A DNA stretch of 64,000 nucleotides. Origin: Paenibacillus sp. OK003 (GTDB lineage Bacteria; Bacillota; Bacilli; Paenibacillales; Paenibacillaceae). Location: positions 186,001 to 250,000 of the forward strand of contig NZ_FOBD01000002.1 of NCBI RefSeq assembly GCF_900109515.1. Direction: 5' to 3'. How positions within the stretch are numbered: the first letter of the stretch is position 1; the number at the start of each line of letters is the position of its first letter. The notes beneath the pieces are model-generated. The model was not told where the DNA came from. It did not search any database and saw only the letters and a program-made list of their open reading frames with translations. Below are positions 35,646 to 44,680 of this stretch, one piece after another. The position numbers were made by a program, and so were the translations under genes.

Positions 35646-36481
35646 ACGTGCAACCATTCAAATATACCCTTGCAAGCATATTTAAATATGCTTCACTCAT
35701 TCTCGCAGCGTTCATTGCGCTTGTACCCATCGTTGTGGTGCTGTTTGCATCGCTCAAAACCAATGCAGAATATGCGACAAGCAGTCCGCTAGCCCCACCA
35801 GCCAACTGGCTGAACTTTGCGAACTATACCAAGGCTTTTGTGGACGGCAACATGCTGGTCGGTTTCAAAAATACGATTATCATCCTGATCATCTCCATCG
35901 TGGGTGCCACGTTAACAGGTTCCATGATCGCGTATGTGCTGGATCGTTTTAAATTCAAAGGTAAAAAGATTATGGTCGCCGCGTTTCTGCTCGCCACGTT
36001 AATCCCAAGTGTAACGACACAGGTCGCCACATTCCAGATCATCAATGCGCTCGACCTGTTCAATACCCGATGGGCAGCCATTGTGATGTACCTTGGTACA
36101 GATATCATCGCGGTATATATCTTCCTGCAATTCCTGGGTTCCATCTCGAATGCATTGGATGAATCCGCCATGCTGGACGGCGCTTCCTACTTCACAATCT
36201 ATTGGAAGATCATTTTGCCACTCCTGAAACCTGCGATTGTAACGGTCATTATCGTGAAGGGTGTCAACATCTACAACGATTTTTACACACCGTTCCTGTA
36301 CATGCCCAAGACAGACTTGGAGGTCATATCCACGGCTTTGTTCAAATTCAAGGGGCCATTCGGATCACAGTGGGAGGTTATAAGCGCAGGCATCATGATC
36401 GCCATCATTCCAACGATGATCATCTTCCTGCTGCTACAGAAGTACATCTACAACGGCTTCGCACAAGGCTCTGTTAAATAA
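35642..36481 (+). CDS. Sugar ABC transporter permease (MalG-like)
   Basis: A 279-residue permease with six helices; EAA loop ALDESAMLDGASYFTIYWKIILPLL; ends in the typical GFAQGSVK tail. The ATGA overlap with the upstream permease indicates translational coupling. Partner of the MalF-like protein in the same importer. Confidence 0.9.
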   Translation: MNVQPFKYTLASIFKYASLILAAFIALVPIVVVLFASLKTNAEYATSSPLAPPANWLNFANYTKAFVDGNMLVGFKNTIIILIISIVGATLTGSMIAYVLDRFKFKGKKIMVAAFLLATLIPSVTTQVATFQIINALDLFNTRWAAIVMYLGTDIIAVYIFLQFLGSISNALDESAMLDGASYFTIYWKIILPLLKPAIVTVIIVKGVNIYNDFYTPFLYMPKTDLEVISTALFKFKGPFGSQWEVISAGIMIAIIPTMIIFLLLQKYIYNGFAQGSVK

Positions 36482-36504
36482 AAAACAAGGGGAGAAATGA
36501 AACG

Positions 36505-37542
36505 ATGACAGTTGTCGATACGAAAAATGTACACATTGTTGGCGAGGAATTGCCAAATATGCCATGGGAGGATAAACCGGAGGGAACGGAAGGTCCGGTA
36601 TGGAGACACTCCGCCAACCCGATTGTGCCGCGTAACCCGGTCAAGGGAGTTGCCCGTATTTTCAACAGTGCGGTGATTCCTTATGAGGGGAAATTCATCG
36701 GAGTATTCCGCGCAGAAACCATTAATGGACGTCCACACCTGCACATGGGATCCAGTGAGGATGGCCTGAAGTGGAATATTGAAGAGAAACGTATTGCCTT
36801 TGTGGATGAGAAGGGCGATCCCTTTATGCCGAACTATGCATATGACCCACGTCTGGTGAAAGTGGAAGATACGTATTACATCATCTGGTGTACCAATTTC
36901 TACGGTGCAGCGCTGGGCTTGGCGAAGACGGAAGATTTCAAAACGTTTGTCCGTCTCGAAAATCCGATGCTGCCGTTCAATCGTAATGGCGTGTTGTTTC
37001 CGCGCAAAATCAATGATAACTATGTGATGTTGTCCAGACCAAGCGACAGCGGACATACGCCGTTCGGAGACATTTTTCTGAGCGAAAGCCCGGATCTCGT
37101 GTACTGGGGCAAGCACCGTCATGTCATGAGCAAAGGTGGTCAAGGCTGGTGGCAATCGGTCAAAATTGGCGGCGGTCCCGCACCGATTGAAACGTCTGCA
37201 GGCTGGCTGATGTTCTACCACGGCGTAACCGGGACTTGTAATGGTTTTGTCTACAGCATGGGTGCGGTCATTCTGGATCTGGATGAGCCATCGAAAGTAA
37301 AATATCGTTCCTCCAACTTTGTACTGACACCGGAAAAATGGTATGAGGAGCAAGGTTTTGTAGACAATGTCGTCTTCCCGTGCGCCACATTGCATGATGC
37401 GCAGACAGGACGGATCGCCATCTATTATGGTGCAGCCGACACATACGTTGGAGTGGCTTATACCACTGTCGAAGAGATCGTGAAGTACGTTATCGAGACT
37501 GATGAAGTCATTGCCGGAGACCGTGAGGAAGGCAAGCTGTAA
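36505..37542 (+). CDS. GH130 beta-1,4-mannooligosaccharide phosphorylase-like enzyme
   Basis: A 345-residue GH130 protein of the second subfamily type, which shortens beta-1,4-mannooligosaccharides by phosphorolysis, releasing mannose-1-phosphate. Family blocks: PVWRHSANPIVPRN, IFNSAVIPYEGKFIGVFRAE, NYAYDPRLVKVEDTYYIIWC (catalytic Asp), KIGGGPAPIETSAGWLMFYHG and YYGAADTYVGVA. It differs from the GH130 enzyme at 30605, which suits the disaccharide. Lies 23 bases after the permease, behind AAGGGGAG. Confidence 0.85.
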   Translation: MTVVDTKNVHIVGEELPNMPWEDKPEGTEGPVWRHSANPIVPRNPVKGVARIFNSAVIPYEGKFIGVFRAETINGRPHLHMGSSEDGLKWNIEEKRIAFVDEKGDPFMPNYAYDPRLVKVEDTYYIIWCTNFYGAALGLAKTEDFKTFVRLENPMLPFNRNGVLFPRKINDNYVMLSRPSDSGHTPFGDIFLSESPDLVYWGKHRHVMSKGGQGWWQSVKIGGGPAPIETSAGWLMFYHGVTGTCNGFVYSMGAVILDLDEPSKVKYRSSNFVLTPEKWYEEQGFVDNVVFPCATLHDAQTGRIAIYYGAADTYVGVAYTTVEEIVKYVIETDEVIAGDREEGKL

Positions 37543-37547
37543 TGCAT

Positions 37548-37696
37548 ATGGAGTACATCAAGGAATTTACATTTGACTGGATGAGTGGAAGGGGAGACTG
37601 TGAGATGTTCATTGCAGGGACGGATACGGAGTTTACGGTAACCCTGCTGAGCAGGTGATTCGCCGGTTCTATGAGAGCATCGCTGTAGAAGTTTAA
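37548..37696 (+). pseudogene. Remnant of a glycoside hydrolase gene (internal deletion)
   Basis: Right after the GH130 stop, MEYIKEFTFDWMSGRGDCEM is encoded, similar to the start of GH113/GH5-like mannanase-type proteins. In another frame, DGYGVYGNPAEQVIRRFYES and six more residues run to a TAA at 37696, similar to the extreme C-terminus of the same kind of enzyme. Only about 20 N-terminal and 30 C-terminal residues remain, joined out of frame, as if almost the whole gene had been deleted. The family name is from memory of the motifs and needs checking. Confidence 0.4.
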
Positions 37697-37840
37697 ACGA
37701 GAAATAAGAAGGCGTATGTGAAGATGGATTTCAGTAATATATCTGCATATGTACTATCGTGATTTCCATGCTGTGAACAAGGAATAGCAGATTATTGTGG
37801 AACTTATTTTTGCAGTTGTGATTCATATTCAGGTCGAGAG

Positions 37841-37869
37841 GCTCTTCCTCCTACAGGAAGGGCTTTTTT
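37841..37869 (+). terminator. Intrinsic terminator of the mannan operon
   Basis: GCTCTTCCT / AGGAAGGGC stem with a five-base loop and six T. Confidence 0.8.
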
Positions 37870-37907
37870 GGCATATTTAGTAGTGATACATACAATGTCG
37901 AATTATG

Positions 37908-37964
37908 TTGACAAAAGGAGGTCTCCTGCCTATTCTTAATGGATGAATATGATAATCATTATCA
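37908..37964 (+). promoter_or_regulatory. nik-type operon promoter and perfect Fur box
   Basis: TTGACA (37908-37913), a 17-base spacer and TATTCT (37931-37936). TGATAATCATTATCA (37950-37964) is a perfect 7-1-7 Fur box just downstream of the expected start site. Iron-bound Fur should repress the operon. Confidence 0.85.
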
Positions 37965-37992
37965 TAAAATAGAGAAAAGGGGTTCTACATCC

Positions 37993-39627
37993 ATGTCTGT
38001 ACAACATCGAAAATCTTCGGCCCTGACGCTGGCAACCATGCTCTTGTTGCTATTGGTTATCGTGGGCTGCAGCAATACAGGAAGTGGAGATGAATCCTCA
38101 TCTGCTGCTTCGGATCAAACGTCTACGAAGTCGATTACGATGTCATGGCCACGTGATATCGGTACAATGAATCCGCACACGTACAATCCTTCGCAATTAT
38201 TTGCCCAATCGATGCTCTATGAGCCGCTGATCAGTTACCAGAAGGACGGAAAACTGGAACCTGCGCTGGCAGAATCATGGACCATCTCCGATGACGGCAA
38301 GGTATATACATTCAAGCTTCGCCAAGGTGTGAAATTCTCAGATGGTACGCCATTTAATGCTGAGATTGTGAAAAAGAATTTTGATGCTGTAATGAAAAAT
38401 AAAGATACACATAGCTGGCTGGGCATTGTAGGTGTGCTCGACAAGACGGAGGTTGTGGACGACCATACTTTCCGGTTGACACTCACAGAGCCGTATTATC
38501 CTGTGCTTCAGGACTTGTCTGTAGTCCGTCCTTTCCGCTTCCTGGGCGAAGCCGGATTCCCGGATGACGGGGATACATCTCAAGGCATCAAAGAGCCGGT
38601 GGGTACTGGCCCGTGGATGCTGGCTGATTACAAACAGGACGAATATGCTGTTTTCAAACGTAACCCGAATTATTGGGGAACAGCACCGAAGGTGGATCAG
38701 ATTACGGTCAAAATTATCCCTGACGGTGAAACCCGTGTACTTGCTTTTGAAAAAGGCGATCTCGACCTGATCTATGGTGAAGGTATGATCAGTCTGGATG
38801 CGTTCCAGGAGCTGCGTGACAATGATAAATATGTGACCCAATTGTCTGATCCGGTGGGCACACGCAGTCTGCTGCTGAACTCTTCCAATCCAAAGCTGTC
38901 CGATGTCAGAGTACGGATGGCGCTCCAGCAAGGATTCAACAAAAAAGCGATGGTGGAAGGCGTGACTTCCGGATTGGAAGAACCAGCCGATACTGTGTTG
39001 TCCAAAAACTATCCATACACCAATGTAGACCTGGAACCGATCACGTATGACGTGGAGAAATCCAAAGCTTTACTGGATGAAGCGGGTTGGAAGCTTCCGG
39101 CTGGTGGGACGGTTCGTGAGAAAGACGGCCAGCAGCTTGATTTCGAGATGATTTTTGACAAGACGGACCCGATTCAGAAAGCGATGGCTGAGACCATTCA
39201 GGCAGAATGGAGCGAACTGGGGGTTAAAGTGAACCTCACTGGATTGGAACTGACGGTACAGATCAAACGTTTAAAAGCCAATGATTTTGACCTGTATTTC
39301 TGGTATAACTATGGCGCGCCGTATGATCCACATTCCTTCATTAACGTTGTAGCGAGCCCTGGATTCGGGATTTCCGAGACCCTGAGTGCGTTGCCGATGA
39401 AAAAGGAACTGGACGATCAGGTGCATGCAGCACTATCATCTACAGACGAGACGAAACGCCAGGAGTTATATGGCTCTATCCTGAAAACACTTCAGGAGCA
39501 ATCGGCCATCGTACCAATCTCTTATATTAAGAAAACAGCTGTATATCAGAAGAAAATCTCCAACTTTATTTTCCCGGCGAACCGTGATGAAAATCCGTTT
39601 GTGGGTATTGAATTAGGCAATCAATAA
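37993..39627 (+). CDS. nikA: Nickel/metallophore-type substrate-binding lipoprotein (NikA/CntA-like)
   Basis: Family 5 (peptide/nickel) binding protein, 544 residues. Lipobox VIVGCSNTG. It has NikA-like signatures: SWPRDIGTMNPHTYNPSQLF near the N-terminus, VRPFRFLGEAGF (the Arg region that contacts the metal chelate in NikA) and YNYGAPYDPHSFINVV. The start is the ATG at 37993, about nine bases after AAAAGGGG; a longer frame from 37939 would run through the Fur box and is rejected. Fur control suggests the natural ligand is a metal complex (nickel-chelate, or an opine metallophore as for CntA) rather than a peptide. Confidence 0.82.
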   Translation: MSVQHRKSSALTLATMLLLLLVIVGCSNTGSGDESSSAASDQTSTKSITMSWPRDIGTMNPHTYNPSQLFAQSMLYEPLISYQKDGKLEPALAESWTISDDGKVYTFKLRQGVKFSDGTPFNAEIVKKNFDAVMKNKDTHSWLGIVGVLDKTEVVDDHTFRLTLTEPYYPVLQDLSVVRPFRFLGEAGFPDDGDTSQGIKEPVGTGPWMLADYKQDEYAVFKRNPNYWGTAPKVDQITVKIIPDGETRVLAFEKGDLDLIYGEGMISLDAFQELRDNDKYVTQLSDPVGTRSLLLNSSNPKLSDVRVRMALQQGFNKKAMVEGVTSGLEEPADTVLSKNYPYTNVDLEPITYDVEKSKALLDEAGWKLPAGGTVREKDGQQLDFEMIFDKTDPIQKAMAETIQAEWSELGVKVNLTGLELTVQIKRLKANDFDLYFWYNYGAPYDPHSFINVVASPGFGISETLSALPMKKELDDQVHAALSSTDETKRQELYGSILKTLQEQSAIVPISYIKKTAVYQKKISNFIFPANRDENPFVGIELGNQ

Positions 39628-39702
39628 GTAGCAATTATTTTAATTTTGGAATGGTAAGGCCTTGGTAAGGTCATGTAGCTTGATAAAAGGGAGGAACGTT
39701 TG

Positions 39703-40647
39703 GTGATCGGGTATATTGGTAAACGAATGATCGCGATCATTCCTATCGTTTTTATCGCTACACTCGTTACCTTTGCGCTTATTCATATCTCACCGGTTGA
39801 TCCGGCCGAGGCGTATCTGACAGCCGCTCATATCTATCCAACACCGGAGCTGCTTGCGCAAAAGCGGCATGAGTTCGGTCTGGATCAGCCTTTATTGACC
39901 CAATATGCGCATACGCTTCAGAAGATTGCACGGCTCGACTTTGGCACCTCATATCTCACCAATAAACCCGTATGGGATGAAGTGAAATTAAGGCTTCCAG
40001 CTACAGCTGAATTGGCTTTCTGGAGTATGTTGTTATCGGCTTTGGTGAGTATTCCTTTGGGAATACTGGCCGCGGTGTACAAGAATAGCTGGATTGACAT
40101 GGTCAGCCGTGCGATTTCCTATTTTGGAGCATCTATTCCGCAATTCTGGCTCGGTTATCTGCTGATCTTCTTTTTCTCGGTGAAATTGGACTGGCTGCCT
40201 GTGGAGGGGCGTGGATCGTGGGAGAATCTGGTTCTGCCTACGATTACACTCTCCTTGATTCTTATTGCGATCTACACCCGATTATTGCGTTCAAGTGTAC
40301 TGGAGCAATTGCAGGAGACCTATGTACAGTATGCGAGAACACGCGGGATTCGCGAACGAGTCATCATGCTGAAACATGTCCTGAAAATCGCCATATCACC
40401 CCTCATTACGGGGATGGGGATGAGTATGGGCAAGCTGCTCACGGGCACCATTATTGTGGAGCAGGTATTTTCCTGGCCGGGGTTTGGGCGTTATTTTGTC
40501 GATGCGATATTTAACCGGGATATCCCCGTAATCCAATGTTATGTCTTCCTGGCGGCATGCCTGTTCATCGGGTGCAATCTGCTCGTTGATCTGGTGCAGC
40601 TCGTTATGGACCCACGGATTTCAGCGAAAGGACGGGCAGAACATTGA
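39703..40647 (+). CDS. nikB: ABC transporter permease NikB-like
   Basis: Six-helix permease of the Dpp/Opp/Nik class, about 314 residues. MIGYIGKRMIAIIPIVFIATL opens the protein; YVQYARTRGIRERVIMLKHVLKIAISPLIT is the EAA loop; VEQVFSWPGFGRYFVDAIFNRD is the conserved C-terminal block. The GTG at 39703 is eight bases after AAGGGAGG; the TTG one codon earlier is also possible. Coupled to the next gene by a four-base overlap. Confidence 0.87.
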   Translation: MIGYIGKRMIAIIPIVFIATLVTFALIHISPVDPAEAYLTAAHIYPTPELLAQKRHEFGLDQPLLTQYAHTLQKIARLDFGTSYLTNKPVWDEVKLRLPATAELAFWSMLLSALVSIPLGILAAVYKNSWIDMVSRAISYFGASIPQFWLGYLLIFFFSVKLDWLPVEGRGSWENLVLPTITLSLILIAIYTRLLRSSVLEQLQETYVQYARTRGIRERVIMLKHVLKIAISPLITGMGMSMGKLLTGTIIVEQVFSWPGFGRYFVDAIFNRDIPVIQCYVFLAACLFIGCNLLVDLVQLVMDPRISAKGRAEH

Positions 40648-41474
40648 TAAATAAATGGCGTGCGGTATTTAAAGGACAGAGAGCCATCCAGATCTGCTCG
40701 GTGATCCTATTGCTTTTTTTCGTGATGGCGATACTTGCCCCATGGATTGCTCCTCATGACCCTGTGAAGGTGAATCTGTTACAGAAGCTGGCGAGTCCAT
40801 CGCTTGAGCATTGGCTGGGAACGGATCATCTGGGACGCGACAATCTTACTAGACTGATGTATGGAGCGCGGGTGTCGCTTGGATTTGCTACTCTGATCTT
40901 TCTGTCGTCTTTGCTCATTGGTGTCATTGTAGGTTCGATCTCTGGTTACCTTGGTGGCTGGGTGGACAGTCTGCTGATGCGCTTGTGTGAAGGCATTATG
41001 GCGTTTCCGAATCTGGTGCTGGTGCTGGGCATTGTGGGGATCTTTGGTCCTGGTCTAATGCAGGTGCTTCTAGCCCTCATGATGGTGCAGTGGGTGTATT
41101 ATGCACGAATCTGCCGGAATATGGTCGTTAGTCTGAAGGAACGGAACTTCATCGCAGCGGCACGGATTAGCGGCTCCTCTTCGTGGACAATTATCCGCAG
41201 ACATATCATCCCCAACGTGCAGCGTCCGATCGTTGTAATGGGTACGCTGGAGATGGGTTGGGCGATTATGGATATATCTGCACTGTCCTTCCTGGGACTT
41301 GGTATTCAACCCCCGAATGCAGAATGGGGCGCCATGATTCATGAAGGAACAGGTTATATTCGCAGTCATCCGGAGTTGATGATCTACCCGGGTGCATTGA
41401 TTCTGCTGGTCGTCATTACGTTCAACATCTTGGGAGAAGCGTTATCCGAGCGTTATGGCATTGCAAAAAGGTAG
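40644..41474 (+). CDS. nikC: ABC transporter permease NikC-like
   Basis: Second permease, 276 residues. HWLGTDHLGRDNLTRLMYGARVSLG is the conserved N-terminal block of the DppC/NikC class, and FIAAARISGSSSWTIIRRHIIPN the EAA loop. Starts with TTG overlapping the NikB stop (TTGA). Confidence 0.87.
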   Translation: MINKWRAVFKGQRAIQICSVILLLFFVMAILAPWIAPHDPVKVNLLQKLASPSLEHWLGTDHLGRDNLTRLMYGARVSLGFATLIFLSSLLIGVIVGSISGYLGGWVDSLLMRLCEGIMAFPNLVLVLGIVGIFGPGLMQVLLALMMVQWVYYARICRNMVVSLKERNFIAAARISGSSSWTIIRRHIIPNVQRPIVVMGTLEMGWAIMDISALSFLGLGIQPPNAEWGAMIHEGTGYIRSHPELMIYPGALILLVVITFNILGEALSERYGIAKR

Positions 41475-41514
41475 TTGGTTCGGAATCGAAGGCAAATGAG
41501 GGGTGAAGGTAACG

Positions 41515-42321
41515 GTGGATGATGCAGCGAAGGTACTCGAAGTTCGTGGTCTGCAGGTGAATCTTAGAACAGTGGAGGGTTCAGTCCCGTTACTGGAGCC
41601 CCTTGATTTCGAATTGCAAAAAGGCCGTGTCTTCGGTCTGGTCGGCGAGAGCGGCAGCGGCAAGACCGTTACATGTAACGCGTTGCTCCATCTGCTTGAT
41701 CCGCGCAGGATGGAGGTATCGGGCAGCATCCGTCTGAATGGACGGGAGCTGGGCTCGTTGTCAGGTGAGGAGATGCGACGCATTCGAGGCAAGGACATCG
41801 GATTTATTATGCAGAATCCGATGAATGCTTTTACACCTGTATATACGATTGGATCTCAATTCATTGAAACCTTGCGTACACACTCGGGAATGTCGAAAGT
41901 AGCGGCCCGAGAGCAGGCTATTACTGCCTTGGCAGATATGAACCTGCCCGAGCCAGCCAAGCTGATGAAGCGATATCCCTTTCAACTTAGTGGTGGCATG
42001 TTGCAGCGGGTGATGATCGCCATGTCGATGTGCCTGCGGCCGGCCCTGGTTATTGCTGATGAACCAACGACGGCACTGGATGTCGTGAATCAGTTGAAGG
42101 TGCTTCAGGAATTGGATCGGCTACGTACGGAATACGGCACATCCATCTTGCTCATCTCTCACGATCTGGGTGTGATCTCGCAAATGGCGGATGAAGTCGC
42201 GGTTATGCAGAAGGGTCGAATTGTGGAGCAGGCGGATGTGTACCGACTGTTCGATCACCCGCAGCATGAGTATACACGGATGTTGTTAAATGCGAGGCCT
42301 AGTATGTCTTTGGGAAGATAG
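41515..42321 (+). CDS. nikD: ABC transporter ATPase NikD-like
   Basis: ATPase of about 268 residues: Walker A VGESGSGKTVT, Q-loop IMQNPMNAF, signature LSGGMLQRVMIA, Walker B LVIADEPTTALD and switch HDLG. The short C-terminus lacks the oligopeptide-type OPY extension with its cysteines, as in NikD. The start is probably the GTG at 41515 because the GTG at 41503 overlaps the ribosome binding site. Confidence 0.88.
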   Translation: MDDAAKVLEVRGLQVNLRTVEGSVPLLEPLDFELQKGRVFGLVGESGSGKTVTCNALLHLLDPRRMEVSGSIRLNGRELGSLSGEEMRRIRGKDIGFIMQNPMNAFTPVYTIGSQFIETLRTHSGMSKVAAREQAITALADMNLPEPAKLMKRYPFQLSGGMLQRVMIAMSMCLRPALVIADEPTTALDVVNQLKVLQELDRLRTEYGTSILLISHDLGVISQMADEVAVMQKGRIVEQADVYRLFDHPQHEYTRMLLNARPSMSLGR

Positions 42322-42488
42322 CGATTACAGATGAGTTGAATCGTTCAGTGAGTGTATGTGTGGAGCGAGCGGGTATGAACTGTATTTTGAGTGGGCAGGC
42401 GTAGGAGTGGAATGGACATGGTGATGATGTGTAATTTCGTGTTCTTCGGAGATTGCTTCTGCCAAGTACAAGAGAGGAGGATGACCTG

Positions 42489-43289
42489 ATGCTACAGGTA
42501 CGTGATGTAAGCCATAGCTATGGCAGACGCAATTGGCTGGATCGTTCGGGAGCACGTCCTCCTGTGCTGGCAGACATTTCACTTACGATTGAAAAGGGTG
42601 TTTGTCTGGGACTGTTGGGTACGAGCGGGGCAGGTAAAAGTACGCTGGGAAAAATCATACTGGGGCTGGAAAAACCGAGCAAAGGGCAGGTTTTGTTTCA
42701 GAGTCAGGATATATACCGGGCCGGCAAACCCGTGCTCAAGGAATTACGGCGTGATCTGCAAGTCGTGTTCCAGGACTGTTATTCGGCTGTGAATCCGCTT
42801 ATGACTGCCGCGCAGATTATCGGTGAGCCGCTGGATAATTACGAGCGCCTGTCGGCAAAAGAACAACTTCGTGTGGTTGGACAACTGCTTGAGCAGGTTG
42901 GACTTACACCTGAGGATGCGGGCAAGTTTCCGCACCAGTTCAGCGGTGGGCAATTACAGCGAGTCAACATCGCACGAGCTATCGCGCTCAAGCCGAAGTT
43001 AATCGTACTGGACGAATCAATCAGCAGCCTGGATATGGTGCACCAGACACAAATTCTGTCCTTATTGGCAGGCTTAAGAGCATCATACGGACTGTCTTAC
43101 CTTTTTATCACGCATGACATTCGGGCCGCCATGACGATCTGCGACCGTATTGCCGTAATGGATCAGGGAAAGCTGGTCTATAGCGGAGATGCAGGTGATT
43201 CAGTGCTGCAGTCGGATCATCCGGCAGTCCAGCAACTGGTTACAGCTATTTTGCCTGAGCATCCATCAGGTCGTATTTCGTTTGGGTAA
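42489..43289 (+). CDS. nikE: ABC transporter ATPase NikE-like
   Basis: Second ATPase, 266 residues: Walker A LGTSGAGKSTLG, Q-loop VFQDCYSAVNPLM, signature FSGGQLQRVNIA, Walker B LIVLDESISSLDM (the usual Pro of DEP is Ser) and THDIR. Begins at the ATG at 42489 after GAGGAGG. The 167 bases between nikD and nikE are longer than usual within such operons and hold no gene. Confidence 0.88.
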   Translation: MLQVRDVSHSYGRRNWLDRSGARPPVLADISLTIEKGVCLGLLGTSGAGKSTLGKIILGLEKPSKGQVLFQSQDIYRAGKPVLKELRRDLQVVFQDCYSAVNPLMTAAQIIGEPLDNYERLSAKEQLRVVGQLLEQVGLTPEDAGKFPHQFSGGQLQRVNIARAIALKPKLIVLDESISSLDMVHQTQILSLLAGLRASYGLSYLFITHDIRAAMTICDRIAVMDQGKLVYSGDAGDSVLQSDHPAVQQLVTAILPEHPSGRISFG

Positions 43290-43446
43290 TGCGTTGCTTG
43301 TATAGTTGTAGATGGCTGTTCGTTGGGGTTGCTTACCATGGTTGTTTCCATTGCATTACTGATGCGAAGTCGACTTTCCAGAGGCGGGGGATTGGCGTAT
43401 CACGCTGACCTGTCGTGCGGTTTTTGTCTCTCTAAGTGCAAGTCGC

Positions 43447-43589
43447 TAACGAATCGAGAGAGCGTTAAGTGGCGATATAGTGCGGAATGCAAAATGTAAC
43501 GAACCTCAGCGAAGTTATCCTGGTAAAAACCAGGGAAAAACTGTTAAATGACTTACAGACCGAGGTAATAATGCGTCTACGATTCGTTA
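43447..43589. repeat. TAACGAA palindromic repeat, copy C (three half-units)
   Basis: Half-units: TAACGAATCGAGAGAGCG (43447), TAACGAACCTCAGCGAAG (43497) and, on the minus strand, TAACGAATCGTAGACGCA (ending 43589). The latter two face each other around a CCTGGT-AAAA-ACCAGG hairpin (43519-43534). Lies in the 596-base gap 43290-43885, which otherwise holds only a terminator. Confidence 0.65.
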
Positions 43590-43656
43590 AATTGAGAATA
43601 TGTCCCGATTTAGGGCTAATAGCGTGTGTACGGTTGGTCAGAGCAGCATGAATGCT

Positions 43657-43703
43657 AAAAGGGGTGTCCCGTCTTGAACATGACGTGAGGACATCCCTTT
43701 TTT
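43657..43703 (+). terminator. Intrinsic terminator
   Basis: AAAGGGGTGTCC / GGACATCCCTTT stem with an inner CGTC/GACG pair and a T run. About 370 bases after nikE. Confidence 0.75.
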
Positions 43704-43885
43704 GTATCTAGAATAGGCAATATTCTGCTTTCATATATACGTTGGAAAACTAAGAATACACTCGCCACGACGGATTAAATATACCTTCCGATTGCGGTTA
43801 TCCCCCAATTTTTGATTTACTTTACAAAGGTGAAAATCTGGAGAGAAGCATATACTTCCGATGAAGTTTTCTTGCAGAAAAGTGT

Positions 43886-44470
43886 TTACCCCATCTTCCG
43901 CCCAAGCTGCTCGATCTTATCCAACCAATTCTTTCTCTGTTCATCTGACTTCTTACCAACTTGATCTACAGTTGTTATCCGCACTGGTTTGATGCCTGTC
44001 AGCGCAAAGGTGGAGTTCTTCATCATTTTGTGTGCAGGTTCACCCTGGAACCATTTGTAGTACCAGCTCGGACCATCCATGGTGGTGATCATGCGTGCGG
44101 TGCGACCTTTGAGCAGTTGATCGGGGAACGGTTTTCCTTTGTGATATTTGAAGGCATAGCCTGGCATGAAGATCCGGTCAATGAAGCCCTTCAACAGGGC
44201 AGGAGGTCCTCCCCACCAAATCGGAAATACCCATACGAGATGCTCTGCCCATTTAATCGCCTCTTGGGCTTCCAGCAAGTCGGGTTCGAGTGGAAGTTTA
44301 TTTCGGTATCCACCGGCTAAATTCATGTTAAATTCCAACTCATTGAGAGTGATCATGCGAACCTCGGCACCTGCCTGCACAGCGCCTTTACGATAAGCTT
44401 CGGCGATTGCGCCATTGTAACTTGGGGAGACGGGGTTGCCTTGGATAATTAATATTTTCTTCACAATCAT
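43886..44470 (-). CDS. NAD(P)H quinone oxidoreductase, flavodoxin-like fold
   Basis: A 194-residue FMN/FAD protein of the NQO/MdaB type. KKILIIQGNPVSPSYNGAIAEAY is the flavin-phosphate loop; HLVWVFPIWWGGPPALLKGFIDRIFMPGYAF is the hallmark central block; RMITTMDGPSWYYKWF follows. Two-electron reduction of quinones protects against electrophiles. A TetR-family gene lies just upstream on the same strand and probably controls it, with an operator-like TTAGT-N8-ACTAA in the promoter gap. Confidence 0.88.
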   Translation of the reverse strand: MIVKKILIIQGNPVSPSYNGAIAEAYRKGAVQAGAEVRMITLNELEFNMNLAGGYRNKLPLEPDLLEAQEAIKWAEHLVWVFPIWWGGPPALLKGFIDRIFMPGYAFKYHKGKPFPDQLLKGRTARMITTMDGPSWYYKWFQGEPAHKMMKNSTFALTGIKPVRITTVDQVGKKSDEQRKNWLDKIEQLGRKMG

Positions 44471-44487
44471 GACACGTCCTGACTGTT

Positions 44488-44505
44488 TTAGTTAATGAAC
44501 ACTAA
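44488..44505 (-). promoter_or_regulatory. Candidate TetR operator before the quinone reductase
   Basis: TTAGTTAATGAACACTAA: inverted TTAGT/ACTAA half-sites, 18 bases before the gene start. A similar site (TAGTAA-GTGA-TTACTA, 45300-45315) lies just upstream of the TetR gene. Confidence 0.5.
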
Positions 44506-44515
44506 CCTCATGTGC

Positions 44516-44578
44516 GAAAAGAAAAGGTCACGAATGACCTTTGACCTTGCTAACGTTCAGGAACCTCCTGAACGTTAG
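44516..44578 (-). terminator. Two hairpins after the TetR gene
   Basis: On the minus strand a perfect 13-base inverted repeat CTAACGTTCAGGA / TCCTGAACGTTAG (44550-44578) is followed by AAAGGTCA-TTCG-TGACCTTT and TCTTTT (44516-44542), which is a good terminator. The first hairpin has no T tract and may be regulatory. Confidence 0.65.
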
Positions 44579-44680
44579 TTGAAGCCGGAGCTTCTATTTT
44601 AAAAGAATGATTTTACACTGGAGCACTGCGCAATTAGATGCATCTCTTGATCCCGATAGACCGGAACAACCTTCGCAAAG

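Noticed and set aside
36448..37395. Long antisense ORF (315 codons) over the GH130 gene
   Set aside because: The plus-strand frame is a clear GH130 enzyme; the antisense frame has no ribosome binding site or recognisable motif and follows from codon usage of the real gene.
43447..43589. TAACGAA repeats as a CRISPR array
   Set aside because: Units are few, inverted rather than direct, unevenly spaced, and no cas gene is present.
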